A stretch of 64,000 nt of DNA from CAVZOY01 sp963777095 (GTDB lineage: Bacteria; Actinomycetota; Actinomycetes; Mycobacteriales; Geodermatophilaceae), in contig CAVZOY010000004.1 in assembly GCA_963777095.1 (NCBI GenBank), forward strand, positions 372,001-436,000, in the 5' to 3' direction. Of the stretch, positions 1 to 7,728 are shown piece after piece. The notes beneath the pieces were generated by a model. That model saw nothing but the letters and a program-made list of their open reading frames with translations. It was not told where the DNA came from and ran no database searches. A program made the position numbers and the translations under genes. Numbering within the stretch: the first letter of the stretch is position 1; each line of letters starts with the position of its first letter.

Positions 1-22
1 CGTAGACCACCGACTCGCTCAT
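1..22 (-). CDS. Start of an unidentified gene (partial)
   Basis: An ATG at 22 on the minus strand overlaps the nadE stop codon as ATGA, an arrangement typical of translationally coupled genes. Only seven codons (MSESVVY) lie inside the window, so the product cannot be named. It would be the next gene of the nadE operon. Confidence 0.4.
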
Positions 23-1847
23 GCGCGGCTCGCTCCCTCGCGGACGCTGGGCGGGGTCTCCCGCCATCGATTGGTGACCGGCAACCGTCGATCCCGCCCG
101 AACGCCTTGAGCGAGATCTTGGTTCCGGGCGCCGACTGGCGGCGCTTGAACTCGGCGGTGTCGATCAACCGGAGCACGCGGGCCACCGTCTCGGCGTCGT
201 GGCCGCGCTCGAGCAGCTCGGCCATGCCGAGGTCGCGGTCGACGTAGTCGGCGACGATCGCGTCGAGCTTCTCGTAGGGCGGCAGCGAGTCGGTGTCGAC
301 CTGGCCGGGCGCGAGCTCGGCCGACGGCGGCTTGTCGATGCAGTTCTGCGGGATCGGCTGGGTCTCCCCGCGCTCCAGGGCGTACCAGTTGCGCCACCGG
401 GCCAGGTCCCACACCAGGGTCTTGGGCACGTCCTTGATCGGACCGAACCCGCCGGCCGAGTCGCCGTAGAGCGTCGAGTAGCCCACGGCGATCTCGCTCT
501 TGTTGCCCGTGGTCAGCAGCAGGTGGCCGTGCTGGTTGGACAGCCCCATGAGCAGCACGCCGCGCACCCGCGACTGCAGGTTCTCGGCCGCGGTTCCGGA
601 CAGCTCGATCGACGTGTCGAACGCCGCCGACGATCGGCGCGATCGGCACGACGTCGTAGTGCAGGCCGAGCCGCTGCGCGAGGTCCTCGGCGTCGGAGAG
701 CGAGTGGTCGCTGGACCACTTCGACGGCAGCCCGACGCCGTACACGCGGTCGGCACCGAGCGCGTCGACGGCGATCGCGGCGACCACGGCGCTGTCGATG
801 CCGCCGGACAGACCCAGGACGACCGAGGGCATGCTGGTTCTTGTCGATGAAGTCCTTCAGCCCCAGGACCAGCGCCCGCCAGACCTCCTCGGAGTCGCTC
901 AGCGGCTTCGCCACCGTGCCGGGCCGGGCCTCGAAGGCCGGCACCGGGGCGTCGGACAGCAGGTGGCGGGTCACGGTCATCGGGCCGATCCGCCCCTCGC
1001 GGCGCTCCGGCACGGACGACGGATCGAGGTCCAGGTCGACCGCGAGCAGGTGCTCGACGAACTGCGGCGCCCGCGCCAGCAGCTCGCCGTCGGCCGTCAC
1101 GGCCATCGAGTCGCCGTCGAAGACCAGCTCGTCCTGCCCGCCCACCTGGTTGCTGTAGACGATCGGCGCCCGCGCCTCGGCCGCCCGGCGCCGGACCAGC
1201 GGCAGCCGGACGTCGTCCTTGTTCCGCTCGTAGGGCGAGGCGTTGGGGGAGAGGACGAGGTCGACCCCGGCCTGGCCGGCGACGGCGCACGGGCCGTCGT
1301 CCACCCAGAGGTCCTCGCAGATGGCGAGCGCGATGTCGACGCCGTGCAGACGGACGACGGGCAGCTGGTTGCCGGGCACGAAGTAGCGGGCCTCGTCGAA
1401 GACGCCGTAGTTGGGCAGGTGCCGCTTGTAGTAGCGGACCACGACCTCGCCGCCGAAGAGCAGGGCGGCGGCGTTGCGGGGGGCGCCGTGACGGGGGTTG
1501 GCGTCGCCGGGGCGGTCGTCCTCGATGGGCGGCGACTCGACCGGCGCGGGGCCGTGCCCGTCGGTGTGCGCCAGGTAGCCGACGACGACGGCGACCTGCC
1601 CGAGGCCCTGGCGGTCGAGCTCGGCGGCGAGGTCGACGAGCGCGTGCTCGCTGGCGCGGGCGAAGGACTCGCGCAGGACGAGGTCCTCGGCCGGATAGCC
1701 GGTGAGGGTCATCTCCGGGAAGACGACGACGTGGGCGCCGTCCTGGGCGGCCTTCGCCGTCCAGGTGGTCACCAGTGCGGCGTTGCCCTCGATGTCGCCG
1801 ACCCGGGTGTCGACCTGGGCGCAGACGACGCGCAGTTGCATGCTCAC
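19..1847 (-). CDS. nadE: Glutamine-dependent NAD+ synthetase (two frameshifts)
   Basis: This cytosolic enzyme makes the final step of NAD+ synthesis, amidating nicotinate adenine dinucleotide with ATP and glutamine-derived ammonia. The first 290 or so residues are a nitrilase-type glutaminase domain with the Glu (VVFPEMTLTG), Lys (YYKRHLPNYG) and Cys (LAICEDLW) triad. The synthetase half follows, with the ATP pyrophosphatase loop LGLSGGIDS and the downstream TTGNKSE motif. The reading frame changes near 833 and again near 625. In both places deleting one base restores the family sequence, giving about 608 residues. The gene is essential in most bacteria, so I read the shifts as sequence errors, not decay. 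The GTG start at 1847 sits six bases after a weak AAGACT -10 box. Confidence 0.9.
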
Positions 1848-1892
1848 GGCCCCAGTCTTCCGTTCCGCGAGGTCAAACGCTCCGGGAGGTGC

Positions 1893-2435
1893 TCACCTTC
1901 CCAGCAGGGCGGCCAGCTGCTCGGCGTGGTCGCGCTGGTGGGCCGGGAGGAAGGCGATCAGGTCGGCGACCGTGACCGGACCGTCGACCTCGTGGACGCC
2001 GGCGCGGTCCAGGTCGTCGCGGCCGAGGTCGGCGATCGTGGTCAGGAGACCCGCCTGGGCGGTCCGCAGCTCGTCGGCCAGCACCTCGACCGGCGTCCTC
2101 CGGTAGTCGGCGAGCCGGTCGGGTGCATCGGTGACGAAGTCGGCCAGCCGCGGGGTGTCCTCGGTGGTCATCCGGCGCAGCCGGTCGGTGAAGACGCGCG
2201 CGCTGTCGCGCAGGTGCCCGACGACCTCGCGCGGCGTCCAGTCCAGCTCCGACGCGTACTGCGGGAAGTGGCCGCGGCGGACCAGGTTCCAGCGGGCGTC
2301 GGTGTCCAGCGTCGCGTCCCAGCGGCCACGCGTGTCGACGGAGGAGACGAGCACGGCGACCCGCCACTGCTCGTCGGCGAGCGCCGAGGCGCTCGTGGCG
2401 ACGGTCTCCGGTACTACCGGCTCGGTCATCGTCAT
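1893..2435 (-). CDS. DinB-fold (mycothiol-dependent enzyme-like) protein
   Basis: This 180-residue protein belongs to the DinB/maleylpyruvate isomerase-like four-helix family, whose actinobacterial members are often mycothiol-dependent metal enzymes. The usual histidines are visible: one in the EVVGHLRDS segment and a C-terminal pair in LPAHQRDHAEQL, which normally bind a divalent metal. The ATG at 2435 was chosen because residues upstream of it are low-complexity and not family-like; a second Met two codons later is an alternative. The substrate cannot be deduced. It lies just upstream of nadE on the same strand with a 45-base gap, so the two may share a transcript. Confidence 0.75.
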   Translation of the reverse strand: MTMTEPVVPETVATSASALADEQWRVAVLVSSVDTRGRWDATLDTDARWNLVRRGHFPQYASELDWTPREVVGHLRDSARVFTDRLRRMTTEDTPRLADFVTDAPDRLADYRRTPVEVLADELRTAQAGLLTTIADLGRDDLDRAGVHEVDGPVTVADLIAFLPAHQRDHAEQLAALLGR

Positions 2436-2547
2436 CCCGGCAGCATGCCGGTCGACCCCGCCCCGTGGACGTCTCGGACGTCTTGGATCCGCTCGATAGG
2501 GCGAGACGTTGGTCACGCCAGGGGATTACGCCAACAGGAGTTGTCCC

Positions 2548-2553
2548 TAGACT
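2548..2553 (+). promoter_or_regulatory. -10 box of a leaderless promoter
   Basis: TAGACT lies six bases before the ATG of the SufR-like regulator, the spacing expected when transcription starts at the start codon. There is no Shine-Dalgarno sequence. Confidence 0.6.
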
Positions 2554-2559
2554 CCTGCC

Positions 2560-3237
2560 ATGGCGGACGACGACCGGTCGGGCGTGGCGGCGGTGGCGGC
2601 GCTCGCCGAGCCGACCCGGCGGCGCGTCTACGACCACGTCGTCCGGCAGTCGGCGCCGGTGGACCGCGACGAGGTGGCCTCGGCCGTCGGCCTGCCGCGC
2701 ACCACGGCCGCGTTCCACCTCGACCGGCTCGTGCAGTGCGGTCTGCTCGACGTCTCCTTCGAGCGGCGCAGCGGGCGCACCGGCCCGGGCGCGGGTCGGC
2801 CCTCGAAGCTCTACCGCCGCGCGGACGCCTCGGTCGAGGTGTCGATCCCCGAGCGGCACTACGACCTCGCCGGCGAGCTGCTGGCCGGCGCGCTGTCGGA
2901 GGCCGAGGCGTCGGGGGAGCGGCCCGCCGCCGTCCTCGGCCGGACGGCGCAGGAGCGCGGGCGCGAGCTCGCACACGGGGCGTCCGGACGGGCCGGTGTG
3001 CTGCGGCTGCTCGAGGACCACGGGTTCGAGCCGCGCGAGGAGGGGGGTGTGGTCACCCTGCGGAACTGCCCGTTCCACGTCCTCGCCCGCCGGCACACCC
3101 AGCTGGTGTGCGGCATGAACCAGCGGCTGCTCGAGGGCGTGCTGGACGCCGTCCCCGACGCCGGTCTGGTGGCCCTGCTGCGGCCGACCGAGGGCCGCTG
3201 CTGTGTGCGGCTGGAGCCTCCCGCGTCCTCCGCTTGA
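2560..3237 (+). CDS. SufR-like winged-helix regulator with C-terminal cysteine cluster
   Basis: The 225-residue protein matches the COG2345 type of transcriptional regulator. An N-terminal winged helix (residues about 10-60, ending GLPRTTAAFHLDRLV) is followed by a helical region. A C-terminal segment has Cys in NCPFH, a second Cys 14 residues on in LVCGMN, and a CC pair in GRCCVRL near the end. SufR-type relatives use such cysteines to bind a [2Fe-2S] or [4Fe-4S] cluster that controls DNA binding. Its target is not proven, but folE and a ferredoxin reductase follow on the same strand and a pair of inverted repeats lies in the 59-base gap before folE. It may sense redox or iron status and control that pair. 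Confidence 0.75.
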   Translation: MADDDRSGVAAVAALAEPTRRRVYDHVVRQSAPVDRDEVASAVGLPRTTAAFHLDRLVQCGLLDVSFERRSGRTGPGAGRPSKLYRRADASVEVSIPERHYDLAGELLAGALSEAEASGERPAAVLGRTAQERGRELAHGASGRAGVLRLLEDHGFEPREEGGVVTLRNCPFHVLARRHTQLVCGMNQRLLEGVLDAVPDAGLVALLRPTEGRCCVRLEPPASSA

Positions 3238-3248
3238 CGAGGGTCGAC

Positions 3249-3286
3249 AACAGGTCTCTACTAGCGGCACAAGCTGTTTTTAGAGA
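3249..3286 (+). promoter_or_regulatory. Candidate operator upstream of folE
   Basis: A short A+T-rich patch in the gap before folE holds two interleaved inverted repeats: AACAG with CTGTT, and TCTCTA (3255-3260) with TAGAGA (3281-3286). The G+C drop and the symmetry suggest a protein-binding site, perhaps for the adjacent SufR-like regulator. No function is shown. Confidence 0.35.
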
Positions 3287-3296
3287 GGTTGGCGCC

Positions 3297-3914
3297 ATGC
3301 GGGCGTGTTCGGAGAGCCGGTCCGGTGTCACCCCCCTGCGCGCCGTCCCGGTGCGTTCGGAGGTCGACGTCGACGCCGCCGAGGCCGCCGTCCGCCAGCT
3401 GCTCCGGTCGTTCGGCCGGGATCCGGTGGGTTCGCACCTCGCCGACACCCCGCGCCGGGTCGCCCTGGCCTTCAGGGAGCTGCTCACCCCGCGCCAGTTC
3501 GACCTGACGACGTTCCCGAACGACGAGGGCTACGACGAGATGGTCGTCGCGACGCGGATCCCCGTGCAGTCGCTGTGCGAGCACCACCTGCTGCCGTTCA
3601 CCGGCGTCGCGCACATCGGGTACATCCCCGGCGACCGCATCCTCGGCCTGTCGAAGCTCGCCCGGGTGCTGGAGATGTTCGCCCGCGACCTGCAGGTGCA
3701 GGAGCGGCTGACCCGCCAGGTCGCCGACTGGCTGCAGGAGCACCTCGAGCCCCGCGGAGTCGGCGTCGTCATCGAGGCCGAGCACCTCTGCATGTCGCTG
3801 CGCGGCGTCCGCGCCGGGGGCTCGCGCACCACGACGTCCGCGCTGCTCGGCCTGCTGCGCGAGGACGCCCGCACCCGCGCCGAGTTCCTGTCGCTGACCC
3901 GCACCGCCGCCTGA
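3297..3914 (+). CDS. folE: GTP cyclohydrolase I
   Basis: This enzyme converts GTP to 7,8-dihydroneopterin triphosphate, the first step of folate and pterin synthesis. The 205-residue length is normal. The zinc ligands are visible as Cys and His in SLCEHHLLPF and the second Cys in EAEHLCMSLRG, and the family motif SKLARVLEMFARDLQVQERLT is nearly intact. The ATG follows GAGAGG at a workable distance. It is separated from the usual fol operon (ftsH-folE-folP-folB) and sits with a SufR-like regulator and a ferredoxin reductase. It may therefore be a second, condition-specific copy; the rest of the genome would be needed to tell. Confidence 0.93.
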   Translation: MRACSESRSGVTPLRAVPVRSEVDVDAAEAAVRQLLRSFGRDPVGSHLADTPRRVALAFRELLTPRQFDLTTFPNDEGYDEMVVATRIPVQSLCEHHLLPFTGVAHIGYIPGDRILGLSKLARVLEMFARDLQVQERLTRQVADWLQEHLEPRGVGVVIEAEHLCMSLRGVRAGGSRTTTSALLGLLREDARTRAEFLSLTRTAA

Positions 3915-3932
3915 CCCCTGCCGGAGGACGCC

Positions 3933-5159
3933 ATGCCCGATCCGTTCGTCATCGTCGGCGCCGGCCTGGCCGGTGCCAAGGCCGCCGAGACCCTGCGCGA
4001 GGAGGGCTTCGACGGGCCCGTCGTCCTCGTGGGGGAGGAGCCGGAGCCGCCGTACGAGCGGCCGCCGCTGTCCAAGGACTACCTGCTGGGCAAGGCCGAG
4101 CGCGACGCGTCCCAGGTGCACCCGCCGGACTGGTACGCCGGGCACGACGTGGACCTGCGCACCGGCGTCCAGGCCACGGAGCTGGATCCGGCGGGGCATC
4201 GGCTGGAGCTGGCCACGGGGGAGTCGCTGGCGTACGAGAAGCTGCTGCTGGCCACCGGGTCGTCCGCGCGGCGGCTGCCCGTTCCGGGAGCCGACCTCGA
4301 GGGCGTGCTCTACCTGCGGACCCGCGCGGAGGCCGACCGGCTCAAGGCGGAGCTGGCCGGAGGCGGCCGGCGGGTCGTGGTGGTCGGCGCCGGCTGGATC
4401 GGCCTCGAGGTGACGGCCGCCGCGCGGACCTACGGCAACGACGTGACCGTCGTCGAGCCACAACCCACCCCGCTGCACGGGGTGCTCGGCCCGGAGATGG
4501 GCGCGGTCTTCGCCCGGCTGCACCGCGACCACGGCGTCGACCTGTTCACCGACACCACCGTGCGGGAGCTGCGCGGGCCGGCCGGCCGGGTGGAGACGGT
4601 CGTCACCGACCGCCACGCCGGGCTGCCCGCGGACCTCGTGGTCGTCGGCATCGGAGCCGCGCCCAACACCCGGCTCGCCGCAGCCGCCGGCCTCGAGGTG
4701 GACAACGGGGTCGTGGTGGACGAGCGGCTCCGCTCGGCGACGCCGGACGTGTACGCCGCGGGCGACGTCGCCTCGGCGTTCCACCCGCTGTACGGGCGGT
4801 ACGTGCGCGTGGAGCACTGGGCCAACGCGCTCAACGGCGGCCCGGCCGCTGCCCGGTCGATGCTCGGCCAGGACGTGTCGTACGAGCGGGTGCCGTACTT
4901 CTTCACCGACCAGTACGACCTCGGCATGGAGTACTCCGGGCTGAGCTCTCCCGGCGACACCGTCATCTGCCGGGGCGACCCCGAGAGCGGGGAGTTCATC
5001 GCCTTCTGGGTCACCGAGGAGGGCCGGGTCACGGCCGGCATGAACGTCAACGTCTGGGACGTCACCGAACCGATCCAGCAGCTGATCCGGTCCCGCCGGC
5101 AGGTGCAGCCGGCCCGGCTGTCCGACCCGGACACCTCGCTGGAGGTGCTGGCGAGCTGA
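3933..5159 (+). CDS. FAD-dependent ferredoxin/rhodocoxin-type reductase
   Basis: A 408-residue NAD(P)H:ferredoxin reductase of the ThcD/putidaredoxin reductase family. The N-terminal FAD-binding glycine motif is IVGAGLAGAKAAE, the NAD(P) motif is VVGAGWIGLEV near residue 155, and the second FAD motif DVYAAGDVAS lies near residue 275. The C-terminal reductase domain completes the fold. Such proteins pass electrons from NAD(P)H to a [2Fe-2S] or [3Fe-4S] ferredoxin serving a cytochrome P450 or dioxygenase. No ferredoxin or oxygenase gene is adjacent, so the partner is unknown. It starts 18 bases after folE with a CCGGAGGA ribosome site and is probably co-transcribed. Confidence 0.85.
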   Translation: MPDPFVIVGAGLAGAKAAETLREEGFDGPVVLVGEEPEPPYERPPLSKDYLLGKAERDASQVHPPDWYAGHDVDLRTGVQATELDPAGHRLELATGESLAYEKLLLATGSSARRLPVPGADLEGVLYLRTRAEADRLKAELAGGGRRVVVVGAGWIGLEVTAAARTYGNDVTVVEPQPTPLHGVLGPEMGAVFARLHRDHGVDLFTDTTVRELRGPAGRVETVVTDRHAGLPADLVVVGIGAAPNTRLAAAAGLEVDNGVVVDERLRSATPDVYAAGDVASAFHPLYGRYVRVEHWANALNGGPAAARSMLGQDVSYERVPYFFTDQYDLGMEYSGLSSPGDTVICRGDPESGEFIAFWVTEEGRVTAGMNVNVWDVTEPIQQLIRSRRQVQPARLSDPDTSLEVLAS

Positions 5160-5211
5160 CCCGCGGGCCGAGTGGTTCGTCCTCACCCGGAGAGGGCAGG
5201 CTGGGGATGTC

Positions 5212-5227
5212 GTCACACCGGTGAAAC
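5212..5227 (+). promoter_or_regulatory. GlnR-type binding site upstream of glnA2
   Basis: GTCAC, six bases, then GAAAC matches the half-site known for GlnR, the OmpR-family nitrogen regulator of actinobacteria. It ends 14 bases before the glnA2 start codon. A double site of the same type lies upstream of glnA1. Confidence 0.6.
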
Positions 5228-5241
5228 GAGGGACCGCGATC

Positions 5242-6591
5242 ATGGCCGGCATGGACCGTCAGCAGGAGTTCGTCCTGCGCACCCTGGAGGAGCGCGACAT
5301 CCGCTTCGTGCGGCTGTGGTTCACCGACGTCACCGGCTACCTCAAGGCCGTCGCGGTGGCGCCGGCCGAGATCGAGGCGGCGTTCGCCGAGGGCATCGGC
5401 TTCGACGGGTCGGCGATCGAGGGCTTCGCCCGCGTCTACGAGTCGGACATGCTGGCCAAGCCCGACCCCGGCACGTTCCAGGTGCTGCCCGCGACCGCCG
5501 GTCAGGCGAGCGACACCGCCCGGATGTTCTGCGACATCACGCTGCCCGACGGGTCGGCCGCCTGGGCCGACCCGCGGCACGTGCTGCGCCGGGCGCTGGG
5601 CAAGGCCGCCGACATGGGGTTCACCTTCTACACGCACCCCGAGGTCGAGTTCTTCCTGCTCAAGAACCTGCCCGCCGACGGCACCAGCCCCGACCCGGCC
5701 GACACCGGCGGCTACTTCGACCTCTCCACCCACGACGTCGCGCACGACTTCCGCCGCGAGGCCGTCTTCGCGCTGGAGGCCATGGGCATCTCGGTGGAGT
5801 TCAGCCACCACGAGGTCGCGCCCGGCCAGCAGGAGATCGACCTGCGCTACGCCGACGCGCTGTCGATGGCGGACAACATCATGACGCTGCGGCACGTCGT
5901 CCGTGAGGTGGCGCTGGCCCAGGGCGTGCACGCGACGTTCATGCCCAAGCCGTTCACCGACCTGGCCGGCTCGGCGATGCACACGCACCTGTCGCTGTTC
6001 GAGGGCGACCGCAACGCGTTCTTCGACGCCGCCGACCCGATGCGCCTGTCGGCCACGGCCAAGCAGTTCATCGCCGGGATCCTGCTGCACGCCAAGGAGT
6101 TCACCGCCGTCACCAACCAGACGGTCAACTCCTACCGGCGGCTGCTGGCCGGCACCGAGGCGCCGACCGCGGCCACCTGGGGCCGGGCGAACCGCTCGGC
6201 GCTCGTGCGGCTGCCGTCGTACAAGCCGTCGAAGGCCAACTCGGCACGGATCGAGGTGCGCTCGCCGGACTCCGCGTGCAACCCGTACCTCACGTTCGCC
6301 GTGCTGCTCGCCGCCGGGCTGCGCGGCATCGAGAAGGGCTACGAGCTGCCGCCCGAGGCCGAGGACGACGTCTGGTCGCTGACGCCCACCGAGCGCCGGG
6401 CGGCCGGCTACGAGGACCTGCCGGTGTCGCTGGGCGAGGCGGTCGCGGCGATGGAGGGCAGCGAGCTCGTCGCCGAGACGCTGGGGGAGCACGTCTTCGA
6501 GTTCTTCCTGCGCAACAAGCGCGAGGAGTTCGCCTCGTACCGGCAGAACGTCACGCCCTGGGAGCTGCGGCGCTACCTGCCCGGGATGTGA
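5242..6591 (+). CDS. glnA2: Glutamine synthetase, GlnA2 type
   Basis: The 449-residue cytosolic enzyme condenses glutamate and ammonia with ATP. It aligns along its whole length with mycobacterial GlnA2, starting at MDRQQEFVLRTLEERDIRF. The catalytic motifs are present: GFDGSAIEGF, the metal/ATP region HPEVEFFLL, GSAMHTHLSLF and NRSALVRLP. The tyrosine adenylylation loop typical of GlnA1 (NLVYS) is not present; the equivalent region reads TWGRANRS. The ATG at 5242 was chosen because GAGGGA lies eight bases before it; the ATG at 5251 is an alternative. The downstream genes encode a glutamine amidotransferase and GlnE, so this is a nitrogen-assimilation cluster. Confidence 0.93.
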   Translation: MAGMDRQQEFVLRTLEERDIRFVRLWFTDVTGYLKAVAVAPAEIEAAFAEGIGFDGSAIEGFARVYESDMLAKPDPGTFQVLPATAGQASDTARMFCDITLPDGSAAWADPRHVLRRALGKAADMGFTFYTHPEVEFFLLKNLPADGTSPDPADTGGYFDLSTHDVAHDFRREAVFALEAMGISVEFSHHEVAPGQQEIDLRYADALSMADNIMTLRHVVREVALAQGVHATFMPKPFTDLAGSAMHTHLSLFEGDRNAFFDAADPMRLSATAKQFIAGILLHAKEFTAVTNQTVNSYRRLLAGTEAPTAATWGRANRSALVRLPSYKPSKANSARIEVRSPDSACNPYLTFAVLLAAGLRGIEKGYELPPEAEDDVWSLTPTERRAAGYEDLPVSLGEAVAAMEGSELVAETLGEHVFEFFLRNKREEFASYRQNVTPWELRRYLPGM

Positions 6592-6729
6592 GCGGCCGTC
6601 GGCGCATCGCCCGCCTTGTCCCACCCACGCATGCACAGCTGCGCGGGCACAGCCGGAGAAGTGCGGGCATGCACGGCGAGGGACAGCGGTGCTCGACGAT
6701 CGATGCAGCTTCTGGGGGCGGTAAGGGGT

Positions 6730-6880
6730 CTACGGGCGACCGGGGCGGGACACCAGCCCGAGCTGCAGCAGCATCGTGAGGTCGTCGCGCGTTGCCCAGT
6801 GCTCGGCCAGCCTGCCACCGTCGACCCGGTACCAGTGGCTCTGCACGCTGGAGAAGCGCCTGCCACCCCCGGCGGTCTGT
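6730..6880 (-). pseudogene. Remnant of a SnoaL-like (ester cyclase) protein, C-terminus
   Basis: A short minus-strand stretch reads RRFSSVQSHWYRVDGGRLAE, then HWATRDDLTMLLQLG and a stop at 6730. This is the typical ending of SnoaL-like polyketide-cyclase family proteins (HRV-DGRIVEHW-DDL-LLQLG). The expected 80-100 upstream residues are not found in any frame before glnA2 and the amidotransferase. It looks like a decayed fragment in the glnA2-amidotransferase gap. Confidence 0.5.
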
Positions 6881-6976
6881 CGCCGGGTTCTTGGGTGGTG
6901 CTCGCGCTCCGGGGGTGCAGCAGGACCCGTGCACCGCGAACAACGCCCGCGAAGCGGCCGCGGCGACCTCGCCAAC

Positions 6977-6982
6977 TACCCT
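6977..6982 (+). promoter_or_regulatory. -10 box of a leaderless promoter
   Basis: TACCCT lies seven bases before the GTG of the amidotransferase gene, with no ribosome-binding site between. Confidence 0.55.
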
Positions 6983-6989
6983 CGGCGGC

Positions 6990-7721
6990 GTGGTCCGCCT
7001 GCTCGTCGTCGTCCCCAGCGACACCGATCCGCCCGCCCGGCTGGGGCAGTGGCTCCGGGACGCCGGTTGCGAGCTCGACGAGCGGCACAGCGACCTCGGC
7101 GAGCCGTTGCCGGACTCCCTCGACGGCTACGACGGCCTGGTCGTGCTGGGCGGCCCGCAGTCCGCGCTGGACGACGAGGCGACCAGCCCCGAGCTGACCG
7201 GCGCCCGCGAGCTGCTGCGGCAGGCGCTGGACCGGGACTTCCCGACGCTCGCCATCTGCCTCGGCGCCCAGCTGCTCGCCCAGGTCGGCGGCGGCCGCGT
7301 GCGCGTGGCCGTCGACGGTCCCGAGGTCGGCGCGCTGCTGGTGGCCAAGCGCGACCGCGCGGACGACGACCCGCTGTTCGCCCCGCTGCCCATCTCGCCG
7401 GACGTCATCCAGTTCCACCACGACGAGATCAGCCAGCTCCCGGACGGCGCCGTGCTCCTGGCCAGCAGCCCGATGTACGCCAACCAGGCGTTCCGGGTCG
7501 GCCGCAACGTCTACGGCGTGCAGTTCCACATCGAGACGACGCCGGAGATCGTCGAGGAGTGGGCCGAGCGCGACGCCATCGGCGTCGACGCCAGCCCCTG
7601 GGACACCGCGACCGTCTGCGCGCTCACCCGCGCGGCGCACCCCGACATCGAGGAGGCGTGGCAGCCCTTCGCCGTCCGCTTCGCCGACCTGGTGCGCTCC
7701 CGCGCCGCCCAGGCCGTCTGA
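6990..7721 (+). CDS. Class I glutamine amidotransferase (GMP synthase-like)
   Basis: The 243-residue protein is a free-standing triad glutaminase. The nucleophile elbow is LAICLGAQLLAQ near residue 90. The His of the triad is in VYGVQFHIETTPE near residue 177, with the Glu two residues later. VLGGPQSALDD matches the oxyanion strand. Proteins of this type hydrolyse glutamine, or gamma-glutamyl compounds such as gamma-glutamylpolyamines; which one applies here is unknown. The GTG start follows a leaderless -10 box. It is seven bases upstream of glnE and downstream of glnA2, so a role in glutamine turnover is plausible. It is not obviously a subunit of a known synthase. Confidence 0.8.
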   Translation: MVRLLVVVPSDTDPPARLGQWLRDAGCELDERHSDLGEPLPDSLDGYDGLVVLGGPQSALDDEATSPELTGARELLRQALDRDFPTLAICLGAQLLAQVGGGRVRVAVDGPEVGALLVAKRDRADDDPLFAPLPISPDVIQFHHDEISQLPDGAVLLASSPMYANQAFRVGRNVYGVQFHIETTPEIVEEWAERDAIGVDASPWDTATVCALTRAAHPDIEEAWQPFAVRFADLVRSRAAQAV

Positions 7722-7728
7722 GCCGGCG

